The position numbers and the translations under genes were made by a program. A stretch of 64,000 nt of DNA, from NCBI RefSeq assembly GCF_001593385.1, contig NZ_LUVZ01000005.1, positions 1 through 64,000 of the forward strand, given 5' to 3'. The notes beneath the pieces are model-generated. The model was not told where the DNA came from, made no database searches, and saw nothing but the letters and a program-made list of their open reading frames with translations. This DNA comes from Chryseobacterium cucumeris. Its GTDB lineage: Bacteria > Bacteroidota > Bacteroidia > Flavobacteriales > Weeksellaceae. The first letter of the stretch is position 1. The number at the start of each line of letters is the position of its first letter. Below are positions 16,360-24,315 of the stretch, piece by piece.

Positions 16360-16851
16360 TTACAATATTGATGTCATAACCATCAATTCATTTAAAAATT
16401 TTTTTACACTTTGTGAAATAATAATATGATTCTGTGAAATCTCAAAGCTCTCGGAAATCAAATGCAAAAATGACAATATTCTTTCTTCATCATTGATATA
16501 AAAACCCATTTCCCTAGGATCTAACGCACCAGTTTGAAATTCTTTACTTGATAAATTAAAATTAGGTGTAAAAATTGCTGCATGCTTATTCTCAATAATC
16601 CAAGCAGCTCCCATTTCATTTAGACAAGCAATACTTTGATAGTATTCTTCAGATAAAAGGTAAATAACAAAGGGATTTTCGGATATTTGCGATTTTAGCC
16701 AGTTAAAAATATTTTGTCCAACTGGAATACCATATGCAGTATTACTAGTAAAAATTATTTCAGTTTCCTTTACTCCAACGCTTCTTAAAAGCTCAACTAA
16801 TTTTTCACCATAAAATTTGTTTTTTGATGAATGTGATAGGAAAATTTTCAT
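16360..16851 (-). CDS. TIR-domain protein, probable NAD-consuming effector
   Basis: A 163-residue protein that is almost entirely one TIR domain: the opening strand MKIFLSHSSKNK, a BB-loop region IIFTSNTAYGIPVGQNI (33-49), VIYLLSEEYYQS and the segment CLNEMGAAW, where E79 is the expected catalytic glutamate of NAD-cleaving TIR enzymes. No separate sensor domain is present, which fits a requirement for the downstream partner. It differs from the Thoeris ThsB type as I remember it. Context: first gene of a unit inside a defense island, with the DUF4011 helicase downstream. Confidence 0.8.
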   Translation of the reverse strand: MKIFLSHSSKNKFYGEKLVELLRSVGVKETEIIFTSNTAYGIPVGQNIFNWLKSQISENPFVIYLLSEEYYQSIACLNEMGAAWIIENKHAAIFTPNFNLSSKEFQTGALDPREMGFYINDEERILSFLHLISESFEISQNHIIISQSVKKFLNELMVMTSIL

Positions 16852-16981
16852 TTATATTTTTTTATTTTTTATTCGACATTATTTTTTCGTTAACTGTATG
16901 ATGGTCCAGAATCTTAGAATACCTATAAAAAAGTTGCCCTAGTTAATGCTAATGATTTGTAAATTTCATCTGGTCGCTTCG

Positions 16982-17293
16982 TCAAATCTTTATAAATAGA
17001 GCGAAAAAGTAACAGTTTGGATTATCTTCCATGTAGTACTTCTTCCCATCAAAATAAAACCCTATCATATCTTTTGTACTCAATTACCCTTTACACTCAG
17101 TAATATCTGTTACAAAAAGCATATCCTGAGGCTTATATTTTTTATCGTAATCTCCAGTTCGATAACAAGATGTACTAAACGAAGGATAAATAAATGAGCT
17201 TTTACTACGTAAGACAGTGATGGAATCTTTGGTAAACTGGCAGTAATAAAGATGTGCAAAAAAGATTACACTCAGAAACAATAGTTTTTTCAT
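16982..17293 (-). pseudogene. Small secreted protein gene split by a single in-frame TAA
   Basis: The ATG at 17291-17293 opens with a signal peptide (MKKLLFLSVIFFAHLYYCQ). After 69 codons the frame meets TAA at 17084-17086 and then continues for 33 codons to a TGA at 16982-16984, encoding a plausible tail (KDMIGFYFDGKKYYMEDNPN). The continuation looks like real coding sequence, and a GAA or CAA codon turned into TAA would explain it. Intact, the protein would have 103 residues. No family is recognised. Confidence 0.65.
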
Positions 17294-17526
17294 GATTAAA
17301 GTTTCCAACAAATATAAAAAAAAAACGACATGAGATTTTACGGGTATCCTCAACTCTCATAGTGATAAGCATATTCTAACCTCCCATAATTCCTCCTCCT
17401 TCCAAATATTCCTAAACGAAAATCTTTTAATGAAAAGCAATAAATGAGAGATTTAGATTTAAAATTTGTTAAGTAGTAATAGGATGCAGTAATTTTACTG
17501 ATCTAAAAAAGACTATTAGCAATTAC

Positions 17527-18222
17527 ATGATTAAAATTATATCAACCCTAGCAGTTATATTATCCATCAACATCGCTGCGCAAGAAATCTCCATTAAAGA
17601 TAATAATCTAAAAACGGCTCTATTACAGCAATTCGATCAAAACCATGACGGAAAACTAGAGCTTTCAGAAATTAATACGGTAACTGAACTGAAACTGGAC
17701 GAAAAGAATATTTCCGATTTAAGCGGTCTTGAATACTTTCAGGGTTTGAAAGAACTTAATCTGCGCAAGAATAATATTTCCGATTTTTCCCTTGTAAACA
17801 AACTTACAAAGCTTGAAAATCTTTATATAGGTGACAACAATAAAATTGGAGTTCTGAATTTAAAAGGTTTGGTTAATTTGAAAGGAATTTATGCTTTTAG
17901 ATTGGGACTTACCAAAATTCAGTTAAACTCACAAAATATAATGTACATCCATTTACAGGATAATTTATTTACAGAATTCGATAGCACGAAATTTCCAGCT
18001 CTTCACACACTTAATCTTGACGGATGTAAACAATTGATCAATCTTGATCTATCAAAAAATAAAGAATTGGTACAATTGTATCTACTCGGTACATCAATAA
18101 AAGAACTGGATATTACCAATAACAAAATTCTAAAAACATTCTACATAGAAGATTCAGTAAAACTGATTAAATCTACTGATCAGCAAGCAACAAAACGAGC
18201 TCCTATTATTACTGTTAAATAA
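17527..18222 (+). CDS. Secreted leucine-rich-repeat protein with EF-hand-like loop
   Basis: A 231-residue protein with a signal peptide (MIKIISTLAVILSINIAAQ), a calcium-loop-like segment DQNHDGKLELSE (about 37-48) and then about six internalin-type leucine-rich repeats (for example LKELNLRKNNISD and LENLYIGDNN). Such proteins are exported and bind other proteins; the ligand here is unknown. The short, basic C terminus ends without a type IX sorting domain or cell-wall signal. It is followed 35 nt later by the GIY-YIG gene on the same strand. Confidence 0.75.
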   Translation: MIKIISTLAVILSINIAAQEISIKDNNLKTALLQQFDQNHDGKLELSEINTVTELKLDEKNISDLSGLEYFQGLKELNLRKNNISDFSLVNKLTKLENLYIGDNNKIGVLNLKGLVNLKGIYAFRLGLTKIQLNSQNIMYIHLQDNLFTEFDSTKFPALHTLNLDGCKQLINLDLSKNKELVQLYLLGTSIKELDITNNKILKTFYIEDSVKLIKSTDQQATKRAPIITVK

Positions 18223-18257
18223 ACACCGTTGCAACCAACCAACATATAAGAAAAAAA

Positions 18258-19061
18258 ATGATTACCATACAAGAACTGCTTTATAACAGAGGGTTAGAAA
18301 GGAATGTAAAAGTAAAATTAGTAAGACACAAAGACGGGAGGCAGAATTTATATGATCTTTATAAAAATCACCGTTCAGAATTCCTATCTTATCAGAGCTC
18401 ACAATCTAAAGATGTGTTTAAAGATGTCGAGTATATTGTTTCTTTTATTGGTGAAGAGGGTATTTTCGCTCGATTTATCGGTGTTTATCAAATTAAAGAC
18501 AGACAAAAGTTTGCCCAAGACTGCTACCATTATGAGATGATAGAAGTACCTGAGCAGTACGATGATCTTAAGGAGAGGGTTATTATCAGGTGGAGCAATG
18601 CCATTTCCTGGCATCAATGGATAAAAAATGAAATGGAAGTCATAGAAATCAAACCCGGACTTCATTACAAGCAGTTTACAGATTATTTTGATTTTATTCT
18701 AAGTTTTAGCGAACTGAAAGAAATAGTAACCAATCAATACAGCGACTGGAAAAAGGTACTTTCCATAACAAAGGGCGTGTACCTTATCAATGATACCCAA
18801 ACCGGCAAGCTTTATGTAGGATCAGCATACGGTGAAAATGGAATTTGGGGCCGCTGGTCAGCATATGTGCTAACGAATGGTCATGGAAATAATAAGATGT
18901 TAAAAGAACTTCTTGATTCTGACCCTTTACATGGTAACCATTTTCAATTTTCAATTTTAATGCTTCTTCCGAAAACGATAACTACGGACGAAGCCATCAA
19001 AAAAGAACGCCTTTTCAAAAATAAACTGGGAACCAATTCATTTGGTTTAAACAATAATTAA
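18258..19061 (+). CDS. GIY-YIG nuclease-family protein
   Basis: A 267-residue protein whose C-terminal third is a GIY-YIG domain: GVYLIND near 186, KLYVGSAYG, then GIWGRWSAYV with the conserved Arg, and a late KERLFKNKLG. The N-terminal 180 residues are an unrecognised alpha/beta region common to stand-alone GIY-YIG proteins of Bacteroidota. The catalytic Tyr and Arg positions are present. A role in DNA cleavage is inferred from the family; the gene lies at the outer edge of the defense island. Confidence 0.75.
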   Translation: MITIQELLYNRGLERNVKVKLVRHKDGRQNLYDLYKNHRSEFLSYQSSQSKDVFKDVEYIVSFIGEEGIFARFIGVYQIKDRQKFAQDCYHYEMIEVPEQYDDLKERVIIRWSNAISWHQWIKNEMEVIEIKPGLHYKQFTDYFDFILSFSELKEIVTNQYSDWKKVLSITKGVYLINDTQTGKLYVGSAYGENGIWGRWSAYVLTNGHGNNKMLKELLDSDPLHGNHFQFSILMLLPKTITTDEAIKKERLFKNKLGTNSFGLNNN

Positions 19062-19146
19062 TCAACCTTGAATACATAAATCTTATTTCATTTTCAATAC
19101 ATCAATGGATTCCAAATTTCAGATTGGAAATCATTATCTTTAAACA

Positions 19147-19350
19147 ATGGAAAAAAGAGATCTACTCATCATAAAATATCTATCAGAAGGCTACAAAGTT
19201 ACTGAGGTTAGTAAACAACTAAGCAGCCAACACTCCGTCGTAATCAGTGAAAGTTTAATTGAAAAAAGATTAAGTGCACTGCGGAAACAGTACCAGGCAA
19301 AAACTCTTTTTCACTTAGGTGTTTTACTCACCAAGGAAAAAATTATTTAA
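19147..19350 (+). CDS. Small LuxR-like helix-turn-helix protein
   Basis: A 67-residue protein resembling an isolated LuxR/NarL DNA-binding domain: LLIIKYLSEGYKVTEVSKQL, then SLIEKRLSALRKQYQAKTLFHLGVLL. No receiver or sensor domain is present. The ATG follows TTATCTTTAAACA. Its last codons overlap, on the other strand, the end of the exonuclease VII-like remnant. It may control nearby genes, but targets are unknown. Confidence 0.65.
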   Translation: MEKRDLLIIKYLSEGYKVTEVSKQLSSQHSVVISESLIEKRLSALRKQYQAKTLFHLGVLLTKEKII

Positions 19351-19429
19351 AAAGAGTAGCCAATACTAAACCAATAATTAATGAAATAATCACAGCAATA
19401 ATAATCTTGGAATAATCTGAATTAGTTAA
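19343..19429 (-). pseudogene. C-terminal membrane-anchor remnant of an exonuclease VII-like paralog
   Basis: The minus strand reads TNSDYSKIIIAVIISLIIG and then LVLATLFK before TAA at 19343-19345. This matches the C terminus of the coiled-coil protein at 26617 (NSKTDYVKIAVAAIAALITG, FILAKIL) in length, order and membrane segment. The frame stops at the edge of the IS481-like remnant (19432), so the insertion probably cut the gene and the rest has been lost. Confidence 0.55.
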
Positions 19430-19431
19430 CA

Positions 19432-19523
19432 CTTAATCTGACAGTTATCAACAAATTGAATAACTTTAAAACCTATTAAGTATAATGACCACACCATTGT
19501 TCAATATTATCAATACTACAGAA
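19432..19523 (+). mobile_element. Decayed 5' end of an IS481-like element (inverted relative to the one at 1-117)
   Basis: From CTTAATCTGACAGTTAT at 19432 to the ATG at 19495 the sequence has the same length (53 nt from CTTAATCTG to the codon before ATG) and most of the same bases as the reverse complement of 61-113. The first codons (ATG ACC ACA) also match the transposase start before a TAA at 19534-19536. Only the leader and about ten codons remain, and the element reads away from the defense island. Confidence 0.6.
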
Positions 19524-19615
19524 TAAAAGGGCTAGATACCACAACTAATTATTTTTTAAATTGAGTTTTTTATTTTTGTTATTCATTACTATTATTTTTT
19601 TTCATCAAGTAGCTT

Positions 19616-20791
19616 ATGAAACTGCCTCCTGAATTTGAAGACCAATATGTAAAAGAAGTTTTATATAATACTTCTTTAAAAAATCTTCCAGGTGAAGAAT
19701 GGAAATCTATTGAGAATTATGGAAATTATATGATTTCTAATTACGGGCGTGTAAAAAGCACAGGACGTTTTGTATCTCTCCCAAGTGGCAAAGAATGGAA
19801 AATGCCGGAACTGATTATGAAACTGATTTTTGTAAAACATATCAACAGTTATCTACAAAATTATAACTATAGTGTACATTGCTCTTTATCCTCAGAGGGT
19901 AAGAAGTACAGGAAATCAGTAATACGTCTTGTGTATTATCATTTTATAGAAAAATTTGATTATTATGACCGCACCATTCTTATCAGTACTAAAGATGAGA
20001 ACAAACTTAATATACATTACCAGAATTTAGAGAAAATTTCGTCCCATGAAATGCGGCTTAATATGTTTGAAAAAAACAGAATAAGAAACCGAAAAGTCAT
20101 TTACAGCCAGGCTGTCAGCCAGTATAGTATTGGAGGGGAACTACTATCTGATTTTGAAAGTATGTATATGGCAGAAAAAAAGCTGGGTATTGCTCCGGAA
20201 AGTATTATGGATGTTATCAATAAACAATTTTTAACAGCAGGTGGATACCGCTGGTTTTTGAAATCTTATACCCCAACAAAGAAAGACTTTATAATAACTG
20301 AAAATAAAAGCCTTTCACACCGGATACTTAATACTGCTCTGTGGGAAAAATTAGGAAGACCCTCTATTGATCAAAATAATCCTCCCGCATGTCTGAACCT
20401 GTCCATAAAAGATCTTCCCGGAGAACACTGGAAAATCATTCCCGGCTTTGATAACCGATTTGCTATCTCTAGTAAAGGACGTGTCAAACGATTGGCAGGA
20501 TGGACTTCTAATGGAAGAACGCTTTTCCTCAAAGAACAGATTCTTTCTCAAATAATGTCACAAAATACCGAATCTACCTACTCCCTTTATTGTTTAGTTC
20601 GAAACAAGGGAAAAAATACCCGTATTTCCCTTTCCAAATGGGTTTACTATTGTTTTATAGATCAATTTGAGATTCACAGCAAAATATGGGTTGTTGTTAA
20701 TAAAAGTCAACCTTTATGGAATATGGATGTAACCAAACTTTCATTACATACCATTTACACATTGCTCAGACAAAAAGTAAAACATCATTAA
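19616..20791 (+). CDS. NUMOD4-NUMOD1-NUMOD4 protein with degenerate HNH region
   Basis: A 391-residue protein. NUMOD4 motifs occur twice: LPGEEWKSIENYGNYMISNYG near 22 and LPGEHWKIIPGFDNRFAIS near 268. A NUMOD1-like helix-turn-helix lies at about 165-215 (SQYSIGGELLSDFESMYMAEK). NUMOD modules normally accompany HNH homing-type nucleases. Here the region expected to be HNH (IRLVYYHFIEKFDYYD, then ISTKDENKLNIHYQNLEKIS) keeps the fold-like pattern but not the catalytic His in its usual Asn-His-x-Asp context. A DNA-binding protein without nuclease activity is therefore likely (inference). Confidence 0.7.
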   Translation: MKLPPEFEDQYVKEVLYNTSLKNLPGEEWKSIENYGNYMISNYGRVKSTGRFVSLPSGKEWKMPELIMKLIFVKHINSYLQNYNYSVHCSLSSEGKKYRKSVIRLVYYHFIEKFDYYDRTILISTKDENKLNIHYQNLEKISSHEMRLNMFEKNRIRNRKVIYSQAVSQYSIGGELLSDFESMYMAEKKLGIAPESIMDVINKQFLTAGGYRWFLKSYTPTKKDFIITENKSLSHRILNTALWEKLGRPSIDQNNPPACLNLSIKDLPGEHWKIIPGFDNRFAISSKGRVKRLAGWTSNGRTLFLKEQILSQIMSQNTESTYSLYCLVRNKGKNTRISLSKWVYYCFIDQFEIHSKIWVVVNKSQPLWNMDVTKLSLHTIYTLLRQKVKHH

Positions 20792-21038
20792 ATTTAAAAA
20801 AATGAAAACACTGAAGGTTTTTTCTTCTGATAATAAAATATAGAATATCTTCAACTCATTATTTTCAATACCGAGCATTTCTACCCTGTTGATATTACCG
20901 TGACCTACTCTATATTCTCACGAATTCATATCAACAGTCTGTTTGAAAATGCAACTCCAATTTTTTTAACTGTGTTCGGTTCATCATTTATATTATTCTA
21001 AAGAGAATTCTTAAAAGTGAAAAGGTCATTTTATTTCA
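20792..21038. other. Intergenic, no feature recognised
   Basis: About 250 AT-rich bases between convergent genes; no convincing terminator or open frame. Confidence 0.4.
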
Positions 21039-21785
21039 CTATTTTATATCAGGTGGAATATTTAATCTTTCAACGTACTGGATGGAAGGCATATTTAAAT
21101 GATCTATTTTATTGGCTTTCTTAATATTTTCCAATAATAATTTATTTATCCAAGCCATAAACAAAGAATATTCTAGATTATCTTGGGGATGAGTTTCACC
21201 TGTAAAAACTTTATTTTTCCTTTTATCATCTTCCAAAATAATTACATTATTCAACTTAGCATCTGGATAAACACCGTTACTTTTCTTATCTTCTAAAGAA
21301 ATTTTATAAAGCAACTGTCCCAGAATTTTACTTGTGTGGCTATCTATTTTAAATTCATAGCTTCCTTTTAAATCATAGGGATAATAAATATTTGACTTTA
21401 AAACTCCTGATTGACTGATCTGAACATCATATTCAAACAGATTGTTATTGCTAAAATTAGTTTCTCCGAGGACATTAGAAACGTATATATTGCTATAATT
21501 CTCTTGCTGTGAAACAAATTCGTATGGTCTGAATTCTTTTAATTGCTCTGCAAATATTATATTACTTTTGTTTCCCTCATTTTTGGATATAATCCCCATA
21601 GCTGAGGGTGTACTATAGGCTATCGTTGAAGGACCTTCTATGAGAAACGAATACTGACCGTCGTTCTCCAAAAATAGGACTTCCATGTTCGTTTTTTTCT
21701 CCTTGCACTGTATAACAGTACAAACTAAAGCTAAATTAATACCTAAAGCCGTCAATACTTTTACCAATGGAGTCTTTTGTAACAT
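21039..21785 (-). CDS. Hypothetical lipoprotein
   Basis: A 248-residue protein with a hydrophobic leader ending VCTVIQC, a plausible lipobox with Cys at about 27. The mature part is beta-rich with a hydrophobic helical patch near the C terminus (EYSLFMAWINKLLLENIKKA). No family was recognised. It stands alone between a NUMOD4 gene and the TopB-DUF3945 module. Confidence 0.6.
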   Translation of the reverse strand: MLQKTPLVKVLTALGINLALVCTVIQCKEKKTNMEVLFLENDGQYSFLIEGPSTIAYSTPSAMGIISKNEGNKSNIIFAEQLKEFRPYEFVSQQENYSNIYVSNVLGETNFSNNNLFEYDVQISQSGVLKSNIYYPYDLKGSYEFKIDSHTSKILGQLLYKISLEDKKSNGVYPDAKLNNVIILEDDKRKNKVFTGETHPQDNLEYSLFMAWINKLLLENIKKANKIDHLNMPSIQYVERLNIPPDIK

Positions 21786-22207
21786 TTTGTTTTACAGATT
21801 TAAATATTGTTCTAAAATTGATGATATATACTGAGTTCTTGCACTGTGATTTTGCTTTTCCCAATAATGATCATAATATCTAAAACTTTGATATTTTTCA
21901 TTTCCTGGCTTCTTTAAAAAATTAAAAACCATCGTCCTGGATAGTGACAGTTAAAGATAAATAATCGTGATTGTTTCCTGAGAAATATTTTTCAAAAACC
22001 TGTTCAATTAATTAACATTCTTTAATAAGGCAAAGATATATCCGCAAAGCGACAAAATATGTCGTATTATATTTTGCTAAAGCAAAATATGAATCGCCCC
22101 CCAGTTTAGGCACAAAACTTAGTACATATTTAAAATATTGAAATCTATATAGTTAAAAAATGATCCGGTCTCAGATTTCAAATAAAAAACAACTATTTTT
22201 TTGAGAA
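21786..22207. other. Intergenic with two adjacent palindromes
   Basis: No gene was found in these 420 bases. Two back-to-back inverted repeats are present at 22050-22064 and 22069-22090 (listed next). They separate ordinary genes from the conjugative-element-like module, so an element boundary is possible. Confidence 0.5.
22050..22090. repeat. Tandem palindromes CGACA-AAATA-TGTCG and ATATTTTGCT-AA-AGCAAAATAT
   Basis: The first has 5-bp arms and a 5-nt loop (22050-22064). The second has perfect 10-bp arms around two bases (22069-22090). No T-run follows on either strand, so a simple terminator is unlikely; a binding site or element end is possible. Confidence 0.6.
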
Positions 22208-24295
22208 TTAGTTATCCTTTCCAAAGTCAAATACTGTACTAGAATCTTCTTTTAAAACTATATAAGCATTAAACTTTTTTCCGTTTTTGCTTTTCATGTT
22301 TTTGATTAATGATGTTTTGTTCTGAGTTAATAGTAAAGCTATATCTGTAATACTGAGTTGTACTCCGCATATCATTCTAAAGAGAATCCAATTACATTTT
22401 TCATCAGGGCATTTTATGATTTTGTCTTTGATAATAAGAGTATGTTGTTGGCATTTGGGGCAGTTGAGTTGTGGGGGATTCTCTTGTGGAATATTGAGTA
22501 ATAAAAGTTCGCTGGTGATTTCTGCCGTATAGTCTTGGATATCATTGATAAATTGGGTTCTGTTCAGTTGACCTTTTTCAATTCTATCCAGTGCTATTTC
22601 CCATTCCGCGGTCATTTGGACATTAGCTATTTTTTTGTCTTTGACAAGGTTGTAAACTTGTAAGCCTTTATCTGTAGGATATAGGGTTTTGCTTTTCCTT
22701 ATGATATAGTTTCTGCTGATTAGGGTTTCAATAATAGAAGCTCTGGTGGCTGGGGTTCCGATGCCGATATTGGATAGTACCTGCTTTTCTTCTTTGTTTT
22801 CAATCGAACTTCCTCCGTTTTCCATGGCTGATAAAAGATCCGCTTCTGTATAAAGCTTGGGAGGTTGCGTTACTTTTTCCAGTAATTCTGTTTTTGAGAT
22901 CTTCAACTCATCTCCGATTTTGAATTCCGGAAGTTCAGTAAGGGTTTGGTTAGTAGTAATGGGATCTTCTTTGTCAGATAGAATTCCTTTGATGGCTCGC
23001 CAGCCTTTGTTGAGTATTTTTGATCCTTTGACCTGGAATTCATAATGATGTACTTTTATCTGGATTTGGGTGACTTGTTTTGTACAGGTATGGGATAATG
23101 ACTCCAATAAACGGTAAGCAATCATATCATAAATGGCTTTTTCCGTAGCAGTAAGTGCGGATGGAACTTTTGTAGTGATAAGTAAACCGTGATGATCCGT
23201 TACTTTTACATCATTGACGATTCTCTTGTTGAAGTTTCCGAATTTTAAAGTAGATATGGCAGTTTTGAATTGGTCTGATGTATTGAGGATTCTGACCAGT
23301 TCTGGGATCTCTGGCCAAAGGTCTCCAGGAATATACTTGCTGCCGGTTCTGGGATAGGTAATGAATTTTTTTTCATACAGGCTTTGGGCAGTTTGTAAAA
23401 CCTCATTGGCAGAAAGACCAAGCTTTCTGTTGGCTTCTTTCTGTAATTCTGTGAGATCGAAAAGTAACGGGGATTGTTCCTGAACTGTTGTAATGGATAC
23501 ATCCTCAACAACTGCTCTTCCCTCCCTTTCTATGAATTTTTGGATTTGTTCAGCTTGTTTTTTTTCTTCCCACTGCAATAGTGAAAGGCTGGTGAAATCT
23601 GTATATTCTTTTCTATGACTCAACTGAATCTGAAAGTACTTTTGTTTAGTGAAGTTTTGATGCTGAAAAAAGCGTTGACAGATTAAAGCAAGAGTTGGTG
23701 TTTGTACTCTGCCTAATGAATAAACATCTTGATTTACTGTGATGGTTAATGCCTGGGTAGCATTGATTCCTACCAGCCAGTCTGCTTCGCTTCTGGCTTT
23801 TGCAGCTTGATGCAAACCATCAAAAGCATCACCTGGCTGAAGGTTTTTAAAACCGTCCTGTATTGCTTTTTCGGTAAGTGAACTGATCCAGAGCCTTTCA
23901 AAAGGCTTATTGCATTGTAGGTAGTGATAGATATAACGGAAGATGAGCTCTCCTTCCCTTCCTGCATCTGTGGCAACAATAATACTGCTGCATTGATTGA
24001 TGACTTGCTTTATGATGTTGAGCTGTTTTAAAGCGGAAGGATCTGGCTCATAACCATTGGGTTTCTTTAGTTTTTTTGGAGTCAGAATAAAAGGATTTGG
24101 AAAGATAGGCAAAGAGGCTTTGTTAAAGCCTCTTACACCGTAATCTTCCGGCATTCCTAATGCGATCAGATGTCCGAATGCCCAGGTGACACAATAACCG
24201 TTACCGGATAGATACCCCTCTTTTTTTTCATGAGCACCTAACAATTGTGCAATTTCCCTGGCAACGCTCGGTTTTTCTGCGATGATTGCTTTCAT
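22208..24295 (-). CDS. topB: Type IA DNA topoisomerase (TopB-like, conjugative-element type)
   Basis: A 695-residue topoisomerase III. The Toprim domain has EKPSVAREI (7-15) and the metal-binding DAGREGE (110-116); the active-site tyrosine is Y314 in FITYPRTGSKYIP. The C terminus carries a CPKC...CPDEKC zinc ribbon (about 610-635) and a further short domain. It relaxes single-strand-containing DNA and is a standard component of Bacteroidota integrative conjugative elements. It starts 20 nt after the DUF3945 gene, forming an operon. No relaxase, transfer or integrase gene lies in the window, so this may be a module or remnant of a larger element. Confidence 0.88.
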   Translation of the reverse strand: MKAIIAEKPSVAREIAQLLGAHEKKEGYLSGNGYCVTWAFGHLIALGMPEDYGVRGFNKASLPIFPNPFILTPKKLKKPNGYEPDPSALKQLNIIKQVINQCSSIIVATDAGREGELIFRYIYHYLQCNKPFERLWISSLTEKAIQDGFKNLQPGDAFDGLHQAAKARSEADWLVGINATQALTITVNQDVYSLGRVQTPTLALICQRFFQHQNFTKQKYFQIQLSHRKEYTDFTSLSLLQWEEKKQAEQIQKFIEREGRAVVEDVSITTVQEQSPLLFDLTELQKEANRKLGLSANEVLQTAQSLYEKKFITYPRTGSKYIPGDLWPEIPELVRILNTSDQFKTAISTLKFGNFNKRIVNDVKVTDHHGLLITTKVPSALTATEKAIYDMIAYRLLESLSHTCTKQVTQIQIKVHHYEFQVKGSKILNKGWRAIKGILSDKEDPITTNQTLTELPEFKIGDELKISKTELLEKVTQPPKLYTEADLLSAMENGGSSIENKEEKQVLSNIGIGTPATRASIIETLISRNYIIRKSKTLYPTDKGLQVYNLVKDKKIANVQMTAEWEIALDRIEKGQLNRTQFINDIQDYTAEITSELLLLNIPQENPPQLNCPKCQQHTLIIKDKIIKCPDEKCNWILFRMICGVQLSITDIALLLTQNKTSLIKNMKSKNGKKFNAYIVLKEDSSTVFDFGKDN

Positions 24296-24315
24296 ATAGC
24301 GGATTTAGATGTTGA

